Positions 17,536 through 25,841 of a stretch of DNA of 64,000 nucleotides are shown piece after piece. Location of the stretch: assembly GCA_041752735.1 (NCBI GenBank), contig JBGSVW010000006.1:1-64000 (forward strand), written 5' to 3'. This DNA comes from UBA1422 sp041752735 (GTDB lineage Bacteria; Bacillota; Clostridia; Peptostreptococcales; Anaerovoracaceae). Position numbers and translations under genes: made by a program. A model generated the notes under the pieces. The model did not search any database. It had not been told where the DNA came from and worked only from the letters and a program-made list of their open reading frames with translations. Position 1 is the stretch's first letter; the number at the start of each line of letters is the position of its first letter.

Positions 17536-18144
17536 TTATTTACTTTCTTGTAACTTGACCCCATGAATCTGATATACCCGCACAATCAACACAGCTCCTG
17601 TAATTAGAAGCGGAATCCCCATTGCAGGAACGATGAAAGTCAATGCTGTTAGTCCCTCGTTGGACAGTAGTACTGCTACCACCTGCATGACCATGTATAG
17701 AATGGCAAAAGTCAGAAATACAGACCAAAGATAAACCAATTTGTTGGCTTCGAACTGATTTCCTTGCTGTCTGACTAAATCGCCAACACCCAAAAGAACC
17801 AACCCGGATAAAACCATGAATAAGATGCCCCCAGCCACTTCGAAAATAATCGCAGCAATGGCCACCCACAAAGTGATGCCTCCCAGTGAAATCACTTGTA
17901 TCATCATCATGGTGACGCTTGCGACCAATGTGAACGTGACAACAATTCCTGCCGCCCTATATTTCCTATGTTGTTCAGTGATTTGACGAATCCCGGCAAG
18001 CATCAGGCTCAATCCCAATATCTCAACTCCGGTCACAGCCAGGGATACCCAAACGCCAGTGTCAAGTGCTCCTAAGTAATACGTGGTTAAAGCCAAAATC
18101 CATCCTGCAAAAAATAGTTCTATCCCTCTCATCCCGTGGTACAT
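17536..18144 (-). CDS. Multi-spanning membrane protein, function unknown
   Basis: A 202-residue integral membrane protein with about six hydrophobic spans and no recognised motif. It has a short cytoplasmic loop with ITEQHRKYRAAG and another with VRQQGNQFEANK. It forms a unit with the gene 7 bp upstream, which encodes a protein of the same size and topology. The start is ATG at 18144, following a G-rich GGTAGGGGG; ATG at 18132 is also possible. No function is offered. Confidence 0.65.
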   Translation of the reverse strand: MYHGMRGIELFFAGWILALTTYYLGALDTGVWVSLAVTGVEILGLSLMLAGIRQITEQHRKYRAAGIVVTFTLVASVTMMMIQVISLGGITLWVAIAAIIFEVAGGILFMVLSGLVLLGVGDLVRQQGNQFEANKLVYLWSVFLTFAILYMVMQVVAVLLSNEGLTALTFIVPAMGIPLLITGAVLIVRVYQIHGVKLQESK

Positions 18145-18151
18145 ATACCCC

Positions 18152-18778
18152 CTACCTCTTTTTTATCAATGCTTGAGCATTCCGTTTAATGTACTGATAC
18201 CAGTAAAGCTCGGTTCCAACTATAATGAGGATGACCAACCCACCCACAATTTTCTCGACGATGCTTGGAAACAAGGCCGAAAGCGGAATGAATAGTGTTC
18301 CGCCGGCAATGATAATCAATCCCACCAGCCAAACGGTTTTCCATTCTTCAGCAACTTTTTTGTCGGATTTCTCCCCTGACATTCTGTTGATCCCCTTCAT
18401 CATCATTCGATAAAGAACCACCATACCCAGCAGGGCAATATATCCAAAGAACATCACGTCGAATTGAATAAAGGTTTGTTCCTCCATATTGTTCAAGAAG
18501 TTTTTTATTCCAAGGCCAGTCTGAGCAAAAAGTGCCACAAGGCTGACAATAGAAATAATAAACCCATACTCAAACTCAGGTCTTTCTTTTCGTAACATCA
18601 AGGTGCCCCATAGTACCGGCAGCCAGGACAAGATCAATCCGGCTAGCGCTACAAATTCCAATTTGTTGTCAGCGCTAAAAGTACGTGTGGCTGCTATTGC
18701 AGCATAAACTATCGCCATAAGCAAAAGCCCCAGCAGAATCGGTTTATATCCATGCAATATTTCTTGTTTCTTATTCAC
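18152..18778 (-). CDS. Multi-spanning membrane protein, function unknown
   Basis: A 208-residue protein with about six membrane spans (YKPILLGLLLMAIVYAAIA onward), paired with the following gene. GTG at 18778 is taken as start because GGAGG lies 7 nt ahead of it; a TTG 18 nt upstream is less likely. A conserved-looking basic loop (KGINRMSGEKSDKKVAEEWK) lies near residue 140. It is divergent from an ArsR-family regulator gene, whose operator lies in the shared 191-bp region, so this pair may belong to that regulon. This is inference. Confidence 0.65.
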   Translation of the reverse strand: MNKKQEILHGYKPILLGLLLMAIVYAAIAATRTFSADNKLEFVALAGLILSWLPVLWGTLMLRKERPEFEYGFIISIVSLVALFAQTGLGIKNFLNNMEEQTFIQFDVMFFGYIALLGMVVLYRMMMKGINRMSGEKSDKKVAEEWKTVWLVGLIIIAGGTLFIPLSALFPSIVEKIVGGLVILIIVGTELYWYQYIKRNAQALIKKR

Positions 18779-18895
18779 GTTATTTCCTCCGTACAAATCT
18801 ATTTACCTAATGTTGAATTATCTCATAAGTCGCCTGATTTTTCAAGTAGTTCCACTTCAACCCCAAATTATCCCATGGCTTTCATGTAAAAATCG

Positions 18896-18938
18896 TTGAC
18901 AGTCGGGCGTATTTTTTGTATCGTTAATTAGCGATACA
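18896..18938 (+). promoter_or_regulatory. Promoter and 22-bp palindromic operator of the ArsR-family gene
   Basis: TTGACA at 18896-18901 is followed by a 22-bp near-perfect palindrome at 18917-18938. Its arms TGTATCG and CGATACA are perfect and its centre TTAATTAG is nearly symmetric. The palindrome covers the expected -10 region, as is typical of an ArsR-type repressor acting on its own promoter. Confidence 0.7.
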
Positions 18939-18969
18939 TCTTAGCACTTATGAACCAAAGGAGACAATC

Positions 18970-19284
18970 ATGCGCTTACGTAAGCAATCCGACAGCCTGG
19001 CAGACACAGAAATTGAGTTGATGGCCAAAGTATCCGATGCCCTGGCTCATCCGGCACGAATTAAAATATTTCGCTTCATCATGAAGTGTAACAAGGATAG
19101 GGTTTTAGTCTGCAACAAAGATGTGGTCAATGAATTCGACTATGCCCAGGCCACCATTTCCCAACATTTGAAGACGCTGGTCAATTCCAGGTTGGTGGAA
19201 GCCCAAAAAAAAGAAAAGTACACCTATTATTTTGTTAACATCGGTGTGCTGATGAACTATCTTGATATCACGAAGAAATTATAA
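18970..19284 (+). CDS. ArsR-family winged-helix transcriptional regulator
   Basis: A 104-residue winged-helix protein. The HTH lies at about residues 28-80 (DALAHPARIKIFRFI, then ATISQHLKTLVNSRLVEAQK and the wing KEKYTYYFVN). The classic metal-binding ELCVCDL box is absent. Cysteines occur only in KCNKDRVLVCNKD before the recognition helix, so the inducer may be a redox signal or metal, or may not involve Cys at all. It is probably autoregulated through the palindrome upstream. CAAAGGAGACA precedes the ATG. Confidence 0.85.
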   Translation: MRLRKQSDSLADTEIELMAKVSDALAHPARIKIFRFIMKCNKDRVLVCNKDVVNEFDYAQATISQHLKTLVNSRLVEAQKKEKYTYYFVNIGVLMNYLDITKKL

Positions 19285-19328
19285 AAAAGCGGTTGGAAGG
19301 GCCGTAGACTGCCACGGGGATAGGTCTC

Positions 19329-19778
19329 TCATTTGTGGTATTTCTCGTTGCGGCTGATTTTGAAGCTCCGGTAGATTTGCTCCAGCAGGATGACTCGCAT
19401 CATCTGATGTGGAAATGTCATCTTTGAAAAGGAAAGACTGCGGTCTGCTCTGCTTGATACTGCTGCCGACAATCCCATGGACCCCCCGATGACAAATACA
19501 ATATTGCTTTTGCCCGAAAGGGCAAGGGCATCCAAATCCGATGACAATTCCTGAGAGCTTTTGGCAGTACCCTGAATTTCCAGGGTGATTACCACTTCAT
19601 CGGGTTTTATTTTTTTGAGGATTCGTTCCCCTTCATCATTGACATCTTCAATGGGGCTTTCCCGAACCTCTTCAACAGAAAGACTGCAGTAGGCGCTGAG
19701 TCGCTTGCTGTACTCTGCAATCGCATCTTTCCAATATTTTTCCTTCAGTGTACCAACACACAAAATACGAATATTCAA
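19329..19778 (-). CDS. rlmH: 23S rRNA (pseudouridine-1915 N3)-methyltransferase RlmH
   Basis: A 149-residue SPOUT methyltransferase that methylates pseudouridine 1915 in helix 69 of 23S rRNA. The SAM-binding knot shows VFVIGGSMGLS, and the C-terminus MTFPHQMMRVILLEQIYRSFKI is family-typical, including the Arg-Ala/Ser-Phe-like end. A TTG at 19778 is taken as start, with TTGGAG 4-5 nt ahead; the longer reading frame runs into the upstream hydrolase gene and adds residues the family lacks. The gap to the YycJ-type gene is 11 bp. Confidence 0.9.
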   Translation of the reverse strand: MNIRILCVGTLKEKYWKDAIAEYSKRLSAYCSLSVEEVRESPIEDVNDEGERILKKIKPDEVVITLEIQGTAKSSQELSSDLDALALSGKSNIVFVIGGSMGLSAAVSSRADRSLSFSKMTFPHQMMRVILLEQIYRSFKISRNEKYHK

Positions 19779-19789
19779 GGCACTCCAAT

Positions 19790-20587
19790 CTATTCCAATA
19801 TATAGATGTCGCTGATTTTTTCCCGGGTAATGACATCGATGCAAAAGTCTCCACCGGCATAGATTCCCGCTGTTTCTAGAATATTTGTTATGGTGACTCT
19901 GGCGATTTCAGGGGTATTGTTTTCGTGGCTCAAGTGGGATAGGAGAATCTGTCTCTTCTTGGTATTATCACCAGCCAACCTGCAGATGCAATCCCCTGCG
20001 GCTTCGTTGGATAAGTGACCGATGTCGCTTAAAATCCTCCGTTTGATATGGTAGGGGTAGCGACAAAATTGCAGCACATCTTTGTCATGGTTTGCTTCCA
20101 GCGCAACCAGGTCGGCATCCTTGATCTCTTCGTATATTTCTTCCGTCACACAGCCGGTGTCCGTCAGCACACTAATCTGCTTGCCTTGGGCAAAGAAAGA
20201 ATATCCCACCGGTTCCGCTGCATCATGGGAAATCCGAAAAGGTTTCACGGTTATTTCGCCGATTATAAAAGGTTTGCCGCTTTCAAATGTTACCTGCCTG
20301 TCTTCCGGCACCAACTCTGTCAGGTGAGGCCAAGTTCCAATGTTGCAGTATGTGGTGGCATTGATCAGTTTTTTGGATGAAACGCGCAGACTTTTGATAT
20401 GGTCGCTGTGCTCGTGGGTAATTAGGATTCCCACTACCTGTTCTGGCGACACACCAGAGGCTTCAAGGCCCAGCATAATTTTTTTTCCGCTGATGCCCAC
20501 GTCCACCAGAAGCACTGTTTCATCGCATTGTATCATGTAGCAATTCCCGCTGCTTCCGCTGGCAAAGGAACAAAATTTCAAACTCAT
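19790..20587 (-). CDS. Metallo-beta-lactamase-fold hydrolase, YycJ/WalJ type
   Basis: A 265-residue metallo-hydrolase of the YycJ (WalJ) group, likely a DNA exonuclease-like enzyme. The metal-binding motif is THEHSDH (His/Asp ligands), preceded by FASGSSGNCYMI and LLVDVGISGK, with further His ligands in ISHDAAEPV and LSHLSHEN. In Bacilli yycJ lies in the walRK operon upstream of rlmH. Here the hydrolase-rlmH neighbourhood is kept but walRK is not in the window. Confidence 0.87.
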   Translation of the reverse strand: MSLKFCSFASGSSGNCYMIQCDETVLLVDVGISGKKIMLGLEASGVSPEQVVGILITHEHSDHIKSLRVSSKKLINATTYCNIGTWPHLTELVPEDRQVTFESGKPFIIGEITVKPFRISHDAAEPVGYSFFAQGKQISVLTDTGCVTEEIYEEIKDADLVALEANHDKDVLQFCRYPYHIKRRILSDIGHLSNEAAGDCICRLAGDNTKKRQILLSHLSHENNTPEIARVTITNILETAGIYAGGDFCIDVITREKISDIYILE

Positions 20588-20707
20588 TGATTCACTCCGT
20601 TCTGTACTCGTTTATTATAAACCATCTGCCACTGTGTTGGTACAAATTATTGGATTCATGTTATAATAATTGCCATAGATAACCCAATCAACACGGAGGA
20701 TTGATTC

Positions 20708-21271
20708 ATGACCATTCTTAAGATTTATACAGACGGTGCCTGTTCAGGCAACCAGCACGATGAAAATATCGGGGGCTGGGGTGCGGTTCTAACTTTTGGC
20801 AGTCACGAAAAGGAACTTTGGGGCGGTCAACAAAATACCACCAACAATCGTATGGAAATGACTGCTTTGTTGGAGGCCTTCCGTGCCGTCAACCGAGACA
20901 ACCAATGCATCGAAATCTATTCAGACAGTGCTTACTTAATGGATTGCTTCCGAAAAAAGTGGTATGTGAAGTGGTTGTCCAATGGATGGATCAACGCAAA
21001 AAAAGAACCGGTAGAGAACCGGGATCTTTGGGAAGGGCTTCTGCCATTTTTGCAGACCCACGATATTCGTTTTTTTCGTGTGAAGGGACATGTAAATCTG
21101 ACTTCCAAGGCCACCAATAAAGAAAAACTGTATGAGCAATTTGTGGCATGGAACGGTAGCGATTTCCGTTTTGAGGATTTTATTTTGGTCACTGGGATGA
21201 ACCACCGGGCAGATGCTTTGGCTAATCGAGGCATCGATGAAATTCGTGATACACCGCCAAAAAATAGATAG
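20708..21271 (+). CDS. rnhA: Ribonuclease HI
   Basis: A 187-residue RNase H that cleaves RNA in RNA:DNA hybrids. The DEDD catalytic residues are visible: Asp in IYTDGACSGN, Glu in NNRMEMTAL, Asp in IYSDSAYL and the last Asp in HRADALANRG. It is ~30 residues longer than E. coli RnhA because of an insertion (about 135-165, rich in Phe and charged residues) between the VKGH element and the final Asp helix. CACGGAGGA precedes the ATG. A TATAAT with an upstream TG (extended -10) lies at about 20660. Confidence 0.92.
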   Translation: MTILKIYTDGACSGNQHDENIGGWGAVLTFGSHEKELWGGQQNTTNNRMEMTALLEAFRAVNRDNQCIEIYSDSAYLMDCFRKKWYVKWLSNGWINAKKEPVENRDLWEGLLPFLQTHDIRFFRVKGHVNLTSKATNKEKLYEQFVAWNGSDFRFEDFILVTGMNHRADALANRGIDEIRDTPPKNR

Positions 21272-21318
21272 TGCCAATGGCGGAGTACTGTCACACACTT
21301 TTGCCCGCCACTGGCACT
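21270..21318 (+). other. Long hairpin overlapping the rnhA stop codon
   Basis: AGTGCCAATGGCGG (21270-21283) pairs with CCGCCACTGGCACT (21305-21318) over 14 positions with one mismatch, around a 21-nt loop. It begins inside the rnhA stop codon. No T run follows, so it is not a textbook intrinsic terminator. The remaining DNA to 21486 is AT-rich with no gene seen. Confidence 0.6.
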
Positions 21319-21486
21319 TGTTCTGAATCACCAAAACATTTCACTTAATATATTTTATCCCCTATGTAGCATCCATAATTCCGTAAATTTGTACAGCGAT
21401 TCAGAGTATTCTGAGTTGTGAAATGAGAAAATCAACGTCGATTTTCCATCATGAAATTGCGTTCACATCTCACGCCGTATTGTATC

Positions 21487-21525
21487 AAAAAAAAACGAGT
21501 TCCGACGCTAGATGGTGAAACTCGT
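21487..21525 (-). terminator. Intrinsic terminator of the his/two-component unit
   Basis: On the minus strand, ACGAGTT and AACTCGT form a 7-bp stem followed by nine or more T residues. The 5' arm exists in two copies (21519-21525 and 21541-21547) because of a tandem repeat, so two alternative hairpins share one 3' arm. Confidence 0.7.
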
Positions 21526-21548
21526 ATGTCTAGAGGGTGAAACTCGTA
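21508..21548. repeat. 19-bp direct repeat with 22-bp period
   Basis: CTAGATGGTGAAACTCGTA (21508-21526) recurs as CTAGAGGGTGAAACTCGTA (21530-21548), with one difference. It lies just after the histidine kinase stop codon, within the terminator region. Confidence 0.75.
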
Positions 21549-21561
21549 GTTTTTTATTTTT

Positions 21562-22887
21562 TTAGATGTCTAAAAGCACGTTACTGTTCGTTTGATTGTA
21601 CAGTAGGATTGTAACTTCGAAGAGTCCATTCTTGGTTTCAAAGTCCACCGTGCCATCATAAATCGACGCCGCGGACTGGACACTCCTCAGCCCGATCCCA
21701 CGCAGCTTTTCGTTTCCTTTGGTGGATCGAAATTCGCCCTTTCTCCTGTTCAAATGTCCATCAAAATGATTCTGCACTTTAATGAACAGCATGGATCTGT
21801 CCAACACCATTTCAAATGTGATTCTTTTATCTTCCACTTCTCTGCTTCCTTCAATGGCATTGTCCATCAGGTTACCAATTATCACATTCAGGTCAAACGC
21901 CTGAATATTTAATTTGTCCGGAATATGGATTTCCACCTTGACCTGAGCACCTGCACGAATGGCTTCCTCAATTTTATAATTTAGGATACTATCTACATAA
22001 TGGTTTCCTGTGTCCACGTGTACAGTTTCTGTTTCAATGTTGGCGTTGATTTTTTTCATGTATTCAAAGAGTTCCTGCCGGTCGCCGATGGCCATCAGAC
22101 TGTTCAGTGTCATCATATGGTTTTTCATATCATGCCTGATCATCCGAATGCTTTGTTGACTTTGTTGAATCAATTCAAACTGTCTGGAATATGCTTCATT
22201 TTGTTGAATAAGGAGTTGTTTTTCGTTTTCCTCAACATAGTACCTGCCCAATGCGTCATATAGATAAAATGCAATAAAATTGATAGACAGTAGAAAAAGC
22301 AATGCCACCACAACCCAGTTAAAATCATCCAGTGGCAATCCCAGTACCAGGCTGATGAAGACGCTGGCCACTGGAATAAACATCAGAGGCAGCCAGCTTT
22401 TGGATTTGATTTCCTTATCTAAGCTAGACGCTTTGACACGCTCAAGGATCATGACTACCAATAGGAGTATCAGAGACCCGATGATTAACACCAAGTTGGC
22501 CATATCTCCATCAAATTCCAATGATAATAGGAAAACAAAAACAAGAATCTCAACGCAAAGTGCCGGGGCATAAATCAGCAATGTCGCCAATGCTTTTGTG
22601 GAGAGTCTGCTTTTATACAAAAACGTGATGATGAAAATGGAAACAATGTTCGCCAGCATTGTAAGAACGAGAATATTAAATGCCAGATAGATTACTGCAC
22701 TTAAGAGAAAATACAAAAAAAATGCAAAAAATTCACGAGTCTTGCTGATGGTAGATCGATCGAAAAAAATTCCCACGAATCGGTATGCTACATATATCCT
22801 AAATAAATTATTTAAGATAAACAGGGCACCGGCCGTGCTGAATATGTCTGTAGGAAATGGGCCGTGAAGGGTGAATAACTCAAACAT
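21562..22887 (-). CDS. GHKL-type sensor histidine kinase (AgrC/LytS-like)
   Basis: A 441-residue membrane histidine kinase. Six or seven hydrophobic spans fill the first ~210 residues, then a coiled-coil linker and the phospho-acceptor His252 in RHDMKNHMMTLNSL, a motif of the AgrC-type (HPK10) family. The ATPase N-box is NLMDNAIEGS and a G-box is LRGIGLRSVQSA. It overlaps the LytTR response regulator gene by 8 bp. No agrB or agrD-like peptide gene was found nearby, so the signal is unknown. GGGAG precedes the ATG. Confidence 0.87.
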   Translation of the reverse strand: MFELFTLHGPFPTDIFSTAGALFILNNLFRIYVAYRFVGIFFDRSTISKTREFFAFFLYFLLSAVIYLAFNILVLTMLANIVSIFIITFLYKSRLSTKALATLLIYAPALCVEILVFVFLLSLEFDGDMANLVLIIGSLILLLVVMILERVKASSLDKEIKSKSWLPLMFIPVASVFISLVLGLPLDDFNWVVVALLFLLSINFIAFYLYDALGRYYVEENEKQLLIQQNEAYSRQFELIQQSQQSIRMIRHDMKNHMMTLNSLMAIGDRQELFEYMKKINANIETETVHVDTGNHYVDSILNYKIEEAIRAGAQVKVEIHIPDKLNIQAFDLNVIIGNLMDNAIEGSREVEDKRITFEMVLDRSMLFIKVQNHFDGHLNRRKGEFRSTKGNEKLRGIGLRSVQSAASIYDGTVDFETKNGLFEVTILLYNQTNSNVLLDI

Positions 22888-23605
22888 GAAGTTCTCCCTT
22901 TCTTCTTTGTACCATGAAATCCCGAACGCCTTTGCGGAACGTTTGGGTTATGGGCAAGCGCAGCCCTGTAGATAAGACAATCTCATCATACATGGCCTCA
23001 CGTATATACATATAATTAACCAGGTAAGATTTGTGAATCCACACGAAATGGTTGCCGACCAACTGTTTTTCCACCAGAGATAATTTCCCATAGAATTCCA
23101 GTGTGTTGACAATCGTGTGAATCAGTATTTTCTTGTTGTCGCTTTCAAAATACATAATCTCGTTGGTTTTAACCCGGTACTGTTTTTTACCGATTTGAAA
23201 TTCGAAGTCTGATTTGTTTCTATCCCAGAGCGATATTGCTTTTAGCAGGGTTCGCTCCACGGCTACTTCAGCAACTGGTTTTGGCAGGAAGTTCATAGGC
23301 CTGTTCTCAAACATTTGAAGGGTGTGAGATTTGCTGGAGGATACATATACAATTTGGAGGGATTCATCTAAATACTCTTCGCGGATTTTTCGGCTAACTT
23401 CGATGCCATCCAACAATTTCATACAAACATCAAGATACAGCAAATGAAAAACATCACCGGATTCCAAGGTTCTGCATAGCTCCTCTCCTGAGAGAAAAAC
23501 AATAATCTCCAAATCCAGCTTGTGTTTTTCTTTGAAACGGATCAACATCCGTTCCATATCAGCGACCATGGTCGGCTCGTCGTCGCAGACCGCAATTCGA
23601 AACAT
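22880..23605 (-). CDS. LytTR-family response regulator
   Basis: A 241-residue regulator: a receiver domain (about 1-120) with acidic pocket Asp8/Asp9, phospho-acceptor Asp59 (LLYLDVCM) and Lys in FLPKPV, followed by a LytTR DNA-binding domain (about 140-235, with IMYFESDNKKILIHT and FVWIHKSYLVN). It is the partner of the kinase encoded immediately downstream. Such regulators bind direct repeats of about 21-bp period, and a 22-bp-period repeat occurs at the end of this unit. Confidence 0.9.
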   Translation of the reverse strand: MFRIAVCDDEPTMVADMERMLIRFKEKHKLDLEIIVFLSGEELCRTLESGDVFHLLYLDVCMKLLDGIEVSRKIREEYLDESLQIVYVSSSKSHTLQMFENRPMNFLPKPVAEVAVERTLLKAISLWDRNKSDFEFQIGKKQYRVKTNEIMYFESDNKKILIHTIVNTLEFYGKLSLVEKQLVGNHFVWIHKSYLVNYMYIREAMYDEIVLSTGLRLPITQTFRKGVRDFMVQRRKGELHV

Positions 23606-23620
23606 CCCAATCCTCCGATT

Positions 23621-24373
23621 TTATAAATACTTAGCCGCGTCTCGTTCAAAGGTATATCGTCCATTTTCCCTTGATTTTTTGCCATCCTGAATGGCAGCAA
23701 CGGGACAAATATGAATGCAGGCCGTGCATTGGGTACAAACTTTTCCCCAAACCGGCTTACCGTTTTTCATCGAAATGGTTTCTACGGGGCAAACTGCTAC
23801 GCATTTCCCACAGGAATTGCATGTATCATCCACCGAAAATCCATCTGTCTTTAAGGCGAAGTGTACAAAGGCGCCTCCAATGAGTCCCGTTTTCAATCCC
23901 GGGAATTTACCCTTTTGGATGTCCTTAGCTGATTCTTTGGCCATGATTGTAGCGCAAATCCCAGGAAGTTTTGCCTGGGCGTTTTTCACGCAGCTTTCAA
24001 TCTTTTTAGGGCTGTCCACCGGATAGCTTTTAATATAATTGCTTGGCATTACAATTGTATAACTGCTATTTACAGGCACTTTCTCAGCAAAATGGGCCAT
24101 TCCGTTGCCCGCCTCGGAACCGCAGGTAGCCACAGCAAAAACATAGTTGCTTTCGTCATACTTTATGGCGATGGCAAAGTCGTACATAATCTCCGGGGCT
24201 CTCCATGCATGGATGGGGAATACAAATCCAATGGTTTCTCCTTCCACCGGTTCATAGTGTGGCGCACCGATTTTTCGTAGCACGGCAATATCCACCGCTT
24301 CATCATTGGTTTGTTTGGCAATCTCCTGTGCAATCCATTTGGAGTTGCCGGTGCCGGAAAAGTAAAATATCAT
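23621..24373 (-). CDS. EFR1-family flavodoxin-ferredoxin fusion
   Basis: A 250-residue cytoplasmic electron carrier. An N-terminal flavodoxin-like domain begins with the FMN phosphate loop FSGTGNSKWIAQEI, and two [4Fe-4S] ferredoxin motifs lie near the C-terminus (CNSCGKCVAVCP and CTQCTACIHICP). The EFR1 family is common in anaerobic Firmicutes; partners are unknown. It overlaps the upstream AlkD-like gene by 4 bp (ATGA). Confidence 0.9.
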   Translation of the reverse strand: MIFYFSGTGNSKWIAQEIAKQTNDEAVDIAVLRKIGAPHYEPVEGETIGFVFPIHAWRAPEIMYDFAIAIKYDESNYVFAVATCGSEAGNGMAHFAEKVPVNSSYTIVMPSNYIKSYPVDSPKKIESCVKNAQAKLPGICATIMAKESAKDIQKGKFPGLKTGLIGGAFVHFALKTDGFSVDDTCNSCGKCVAVCPVETISMKNGKPVWGKVCTQCTACIHICPVAAIQDGKKSRENGRYTFERDAAKYL

Positions 24374-25131
24374 ATTCTTTTGTATCCTTTCATATGTTCC
24401 TTGTCTTGTTTGGAGACACTGTTGGACTCCCGGATTTTTTGTATGGTTTTGTTCTGGATTTCTTTAGTAAGGACACCTTCAGCCAGTAAGGTTTCGGTCT
24501 TTTCGGGAAATCTGACAAAGCAGGCTGCCAGTGTCCATCCCACTGCCATAGTGACATAATATGCTGAGTGTTTTATATTGGAAAGCTCTAAAAGCACGGT
24601 GTCGATGTGATCTTCATCAATGAAGTTAGCCAAAAGCATCACCACGCCGAAACGGATTTCAAACTCCTGATCTCGCCGTACATAGGATAAGAAAAAGTCC
24701 ATCCATGGCTCGGGGTTTTTCTTGATAGTCGGCAAGGTGGCGCAGGCAATGTCGCAGACCGCCCAGTTGTCAATCACCGGCACAAAATCCTGATACCCAG
24801 CCATTCGCTCTTTATCCGTCATCTTTGCTTTGGCCAGGAGAATCCCCCAAAGCAGTTTTTCCTCATAAAGAAAATCTCCAAGGTTCGCGCTGCTGAGGAT
24901 TTCTAAGTATTGGCAGAGATCCGCCTGGTCTCCTTTGAGAAGTTCCGAGGCAAGCTTTCTCAGTGCCGGTATTCGAACCCCCAACATTTTGTCCCGGTTA
25001 ATGCCGGGGATTAAGTTTGCAGAGAAATTTTTGTACTCCTCCTCCTTTAACCCTTCCATGCGGTTTAGAAGTTCGTCCCGTAACTTTTGGCCATTCATCT
25101 TTACCTTTTGGTTCCGCTGCTGCCAATCCAC
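24370..25131 (-). CDS. DNA alkylation repair protein, AlkD-like HEAT-repeat family
   Basis: A 253-residue all-helical protein of the AlkD-like family, whose best-known members are DNA glycosylases that remove alkylated bases. Typical stretches are MLGVRIPALRKLA, YEEKLLWGILLAKAK, VIDNWAVCDIACA and RFGVVMLLANF. The GTG at 25131 overlaps the preceding stop codon and has GAGGTG 8 nt ahead; an ATG 33 nt downstream is an alternative. Members of this subfamily often lack the strictly catalytic residues, so glycosylase activity is not certain. Confidence 0.82.
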   Translation of the reverse strand: MDWQQRNQKVKMNGQKLRDELLNRMEGLKEEEYKNFSANLIPGINRDKMLGVRIPALRKLASELLKGDQADLCQYLEILSSANLGDFLYEEKLLWGILLAKAKMTDKERMAGYQDFVPVIDNWAVCDIACATLPTIKKNPEPWMDFFLSYVRRDQEFEIRFGVVMLLANFIDEDHIDTVLLELSNIKHSAYYVTMAVGWTLAACFVRFPEKTETLLAEGVLTKEIQNKTIQKIRESNSVSKQDKEHMKGYKRI

Positions 25132-25820
25132 TATTGGGTCACCTCGCCATTTCCATCGATGGGAATTTCCGGACCTAAGAATGTGGGTTTGGGTTGAAGG
25201 ATGGACTGAAATACGTCTTTGATTCGTGCTGCAACCTCCCGCAAATCCCTGTAATCCTGGCCGGCATATTCCTCTTGATTTGATGCCACTCCACGAACGG
25301 TCAGCCCCAAGGCTCGGCCAATCTGCAGCGCCCGGTATAAATGATATTTCTGTGTTACAACCACTGCGGATTCCACCAGGAAAACATCCCTGGCCCGATA
25401 CATACTCTCATAGGTTGAAAATCCGGCGTAATCCAGGAAAATATCTTCAGCAGGCACACCGGCTTCCAGCACATATTTTTGCATGACAACCACTTCGTTA
25501 TAGTTTATCTGTCCATTGTCCCCTGAAAGCAAAAGTTTTTCGGCAACCCTTTCATTATACAGGGCGATGGCTACGTCCAGCCGATCCTGAAGCATTTTGC
25601 TGGGGGTATCTCCCCTGACTGCGGCACCCAAAACCAGGATACAATCCGGATTCAGATCCTGCAGCGTGCGGATGCTGTTTTTGTCCAAAGAAATATCCGA
25701 CGAGTCCACCGTTGCAACGATGTCCTTCTCGCCGGATTTGATTACATAATAATTGGTGGCAGCCACCAAAGCTCCTGCCATCAGCAACACGATTAAGATG
25801 ATAAATAACGCCTTTTTCAT
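25131..25820 (-). CDS. SanA/YdcF-like DUF218 membrane protein
   Basis: A 229-residue protein with one N-terminal membrane anchor (residues 4-22) and an outward-facing DUF218 domain: DCILVLGAAVRGDTPS, LLLSGDNGQINYNE and VVTQKYHLYRALQIGRALGL. SanA-type proteins affect envelope permeability to vancomycin; the enzymatic role is unknown. It is the first gene after hisIE (21-bp gap) and overlaps the AlkD-like gene by one base. Confidence 0.85.
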   Translation of the reverse strand: MKKALFIILIVLLMAGALVAATNYYVIKSGEKDIVATVDSSDISLDKNSIRTLQDLNPDCILVLGAAVRGDTPSKMLQDRLDVAIALYNERVAEKLLLSGDNGQINYNEVVVMQKYVLEAGVPAEDIFLDYAGFSTYESMYRARDVFLVESAVVVTQKYHLYRALQIGRALGLTVRGVASNQEEYAGQDYRDLREVAARIKDVFQSILQPKPTFLGPEIPIDGNGEVTQ

Positions 25821-25841
25821 GGCGGTATTATATCACATTTT

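Noticed and set aside
21272..21561. Possible agrD-like signal peptide gene for the AgrC-like kinase
   Set aside because: No short ORF with a ribosome site and a cysteine-containing core was found in this gap.
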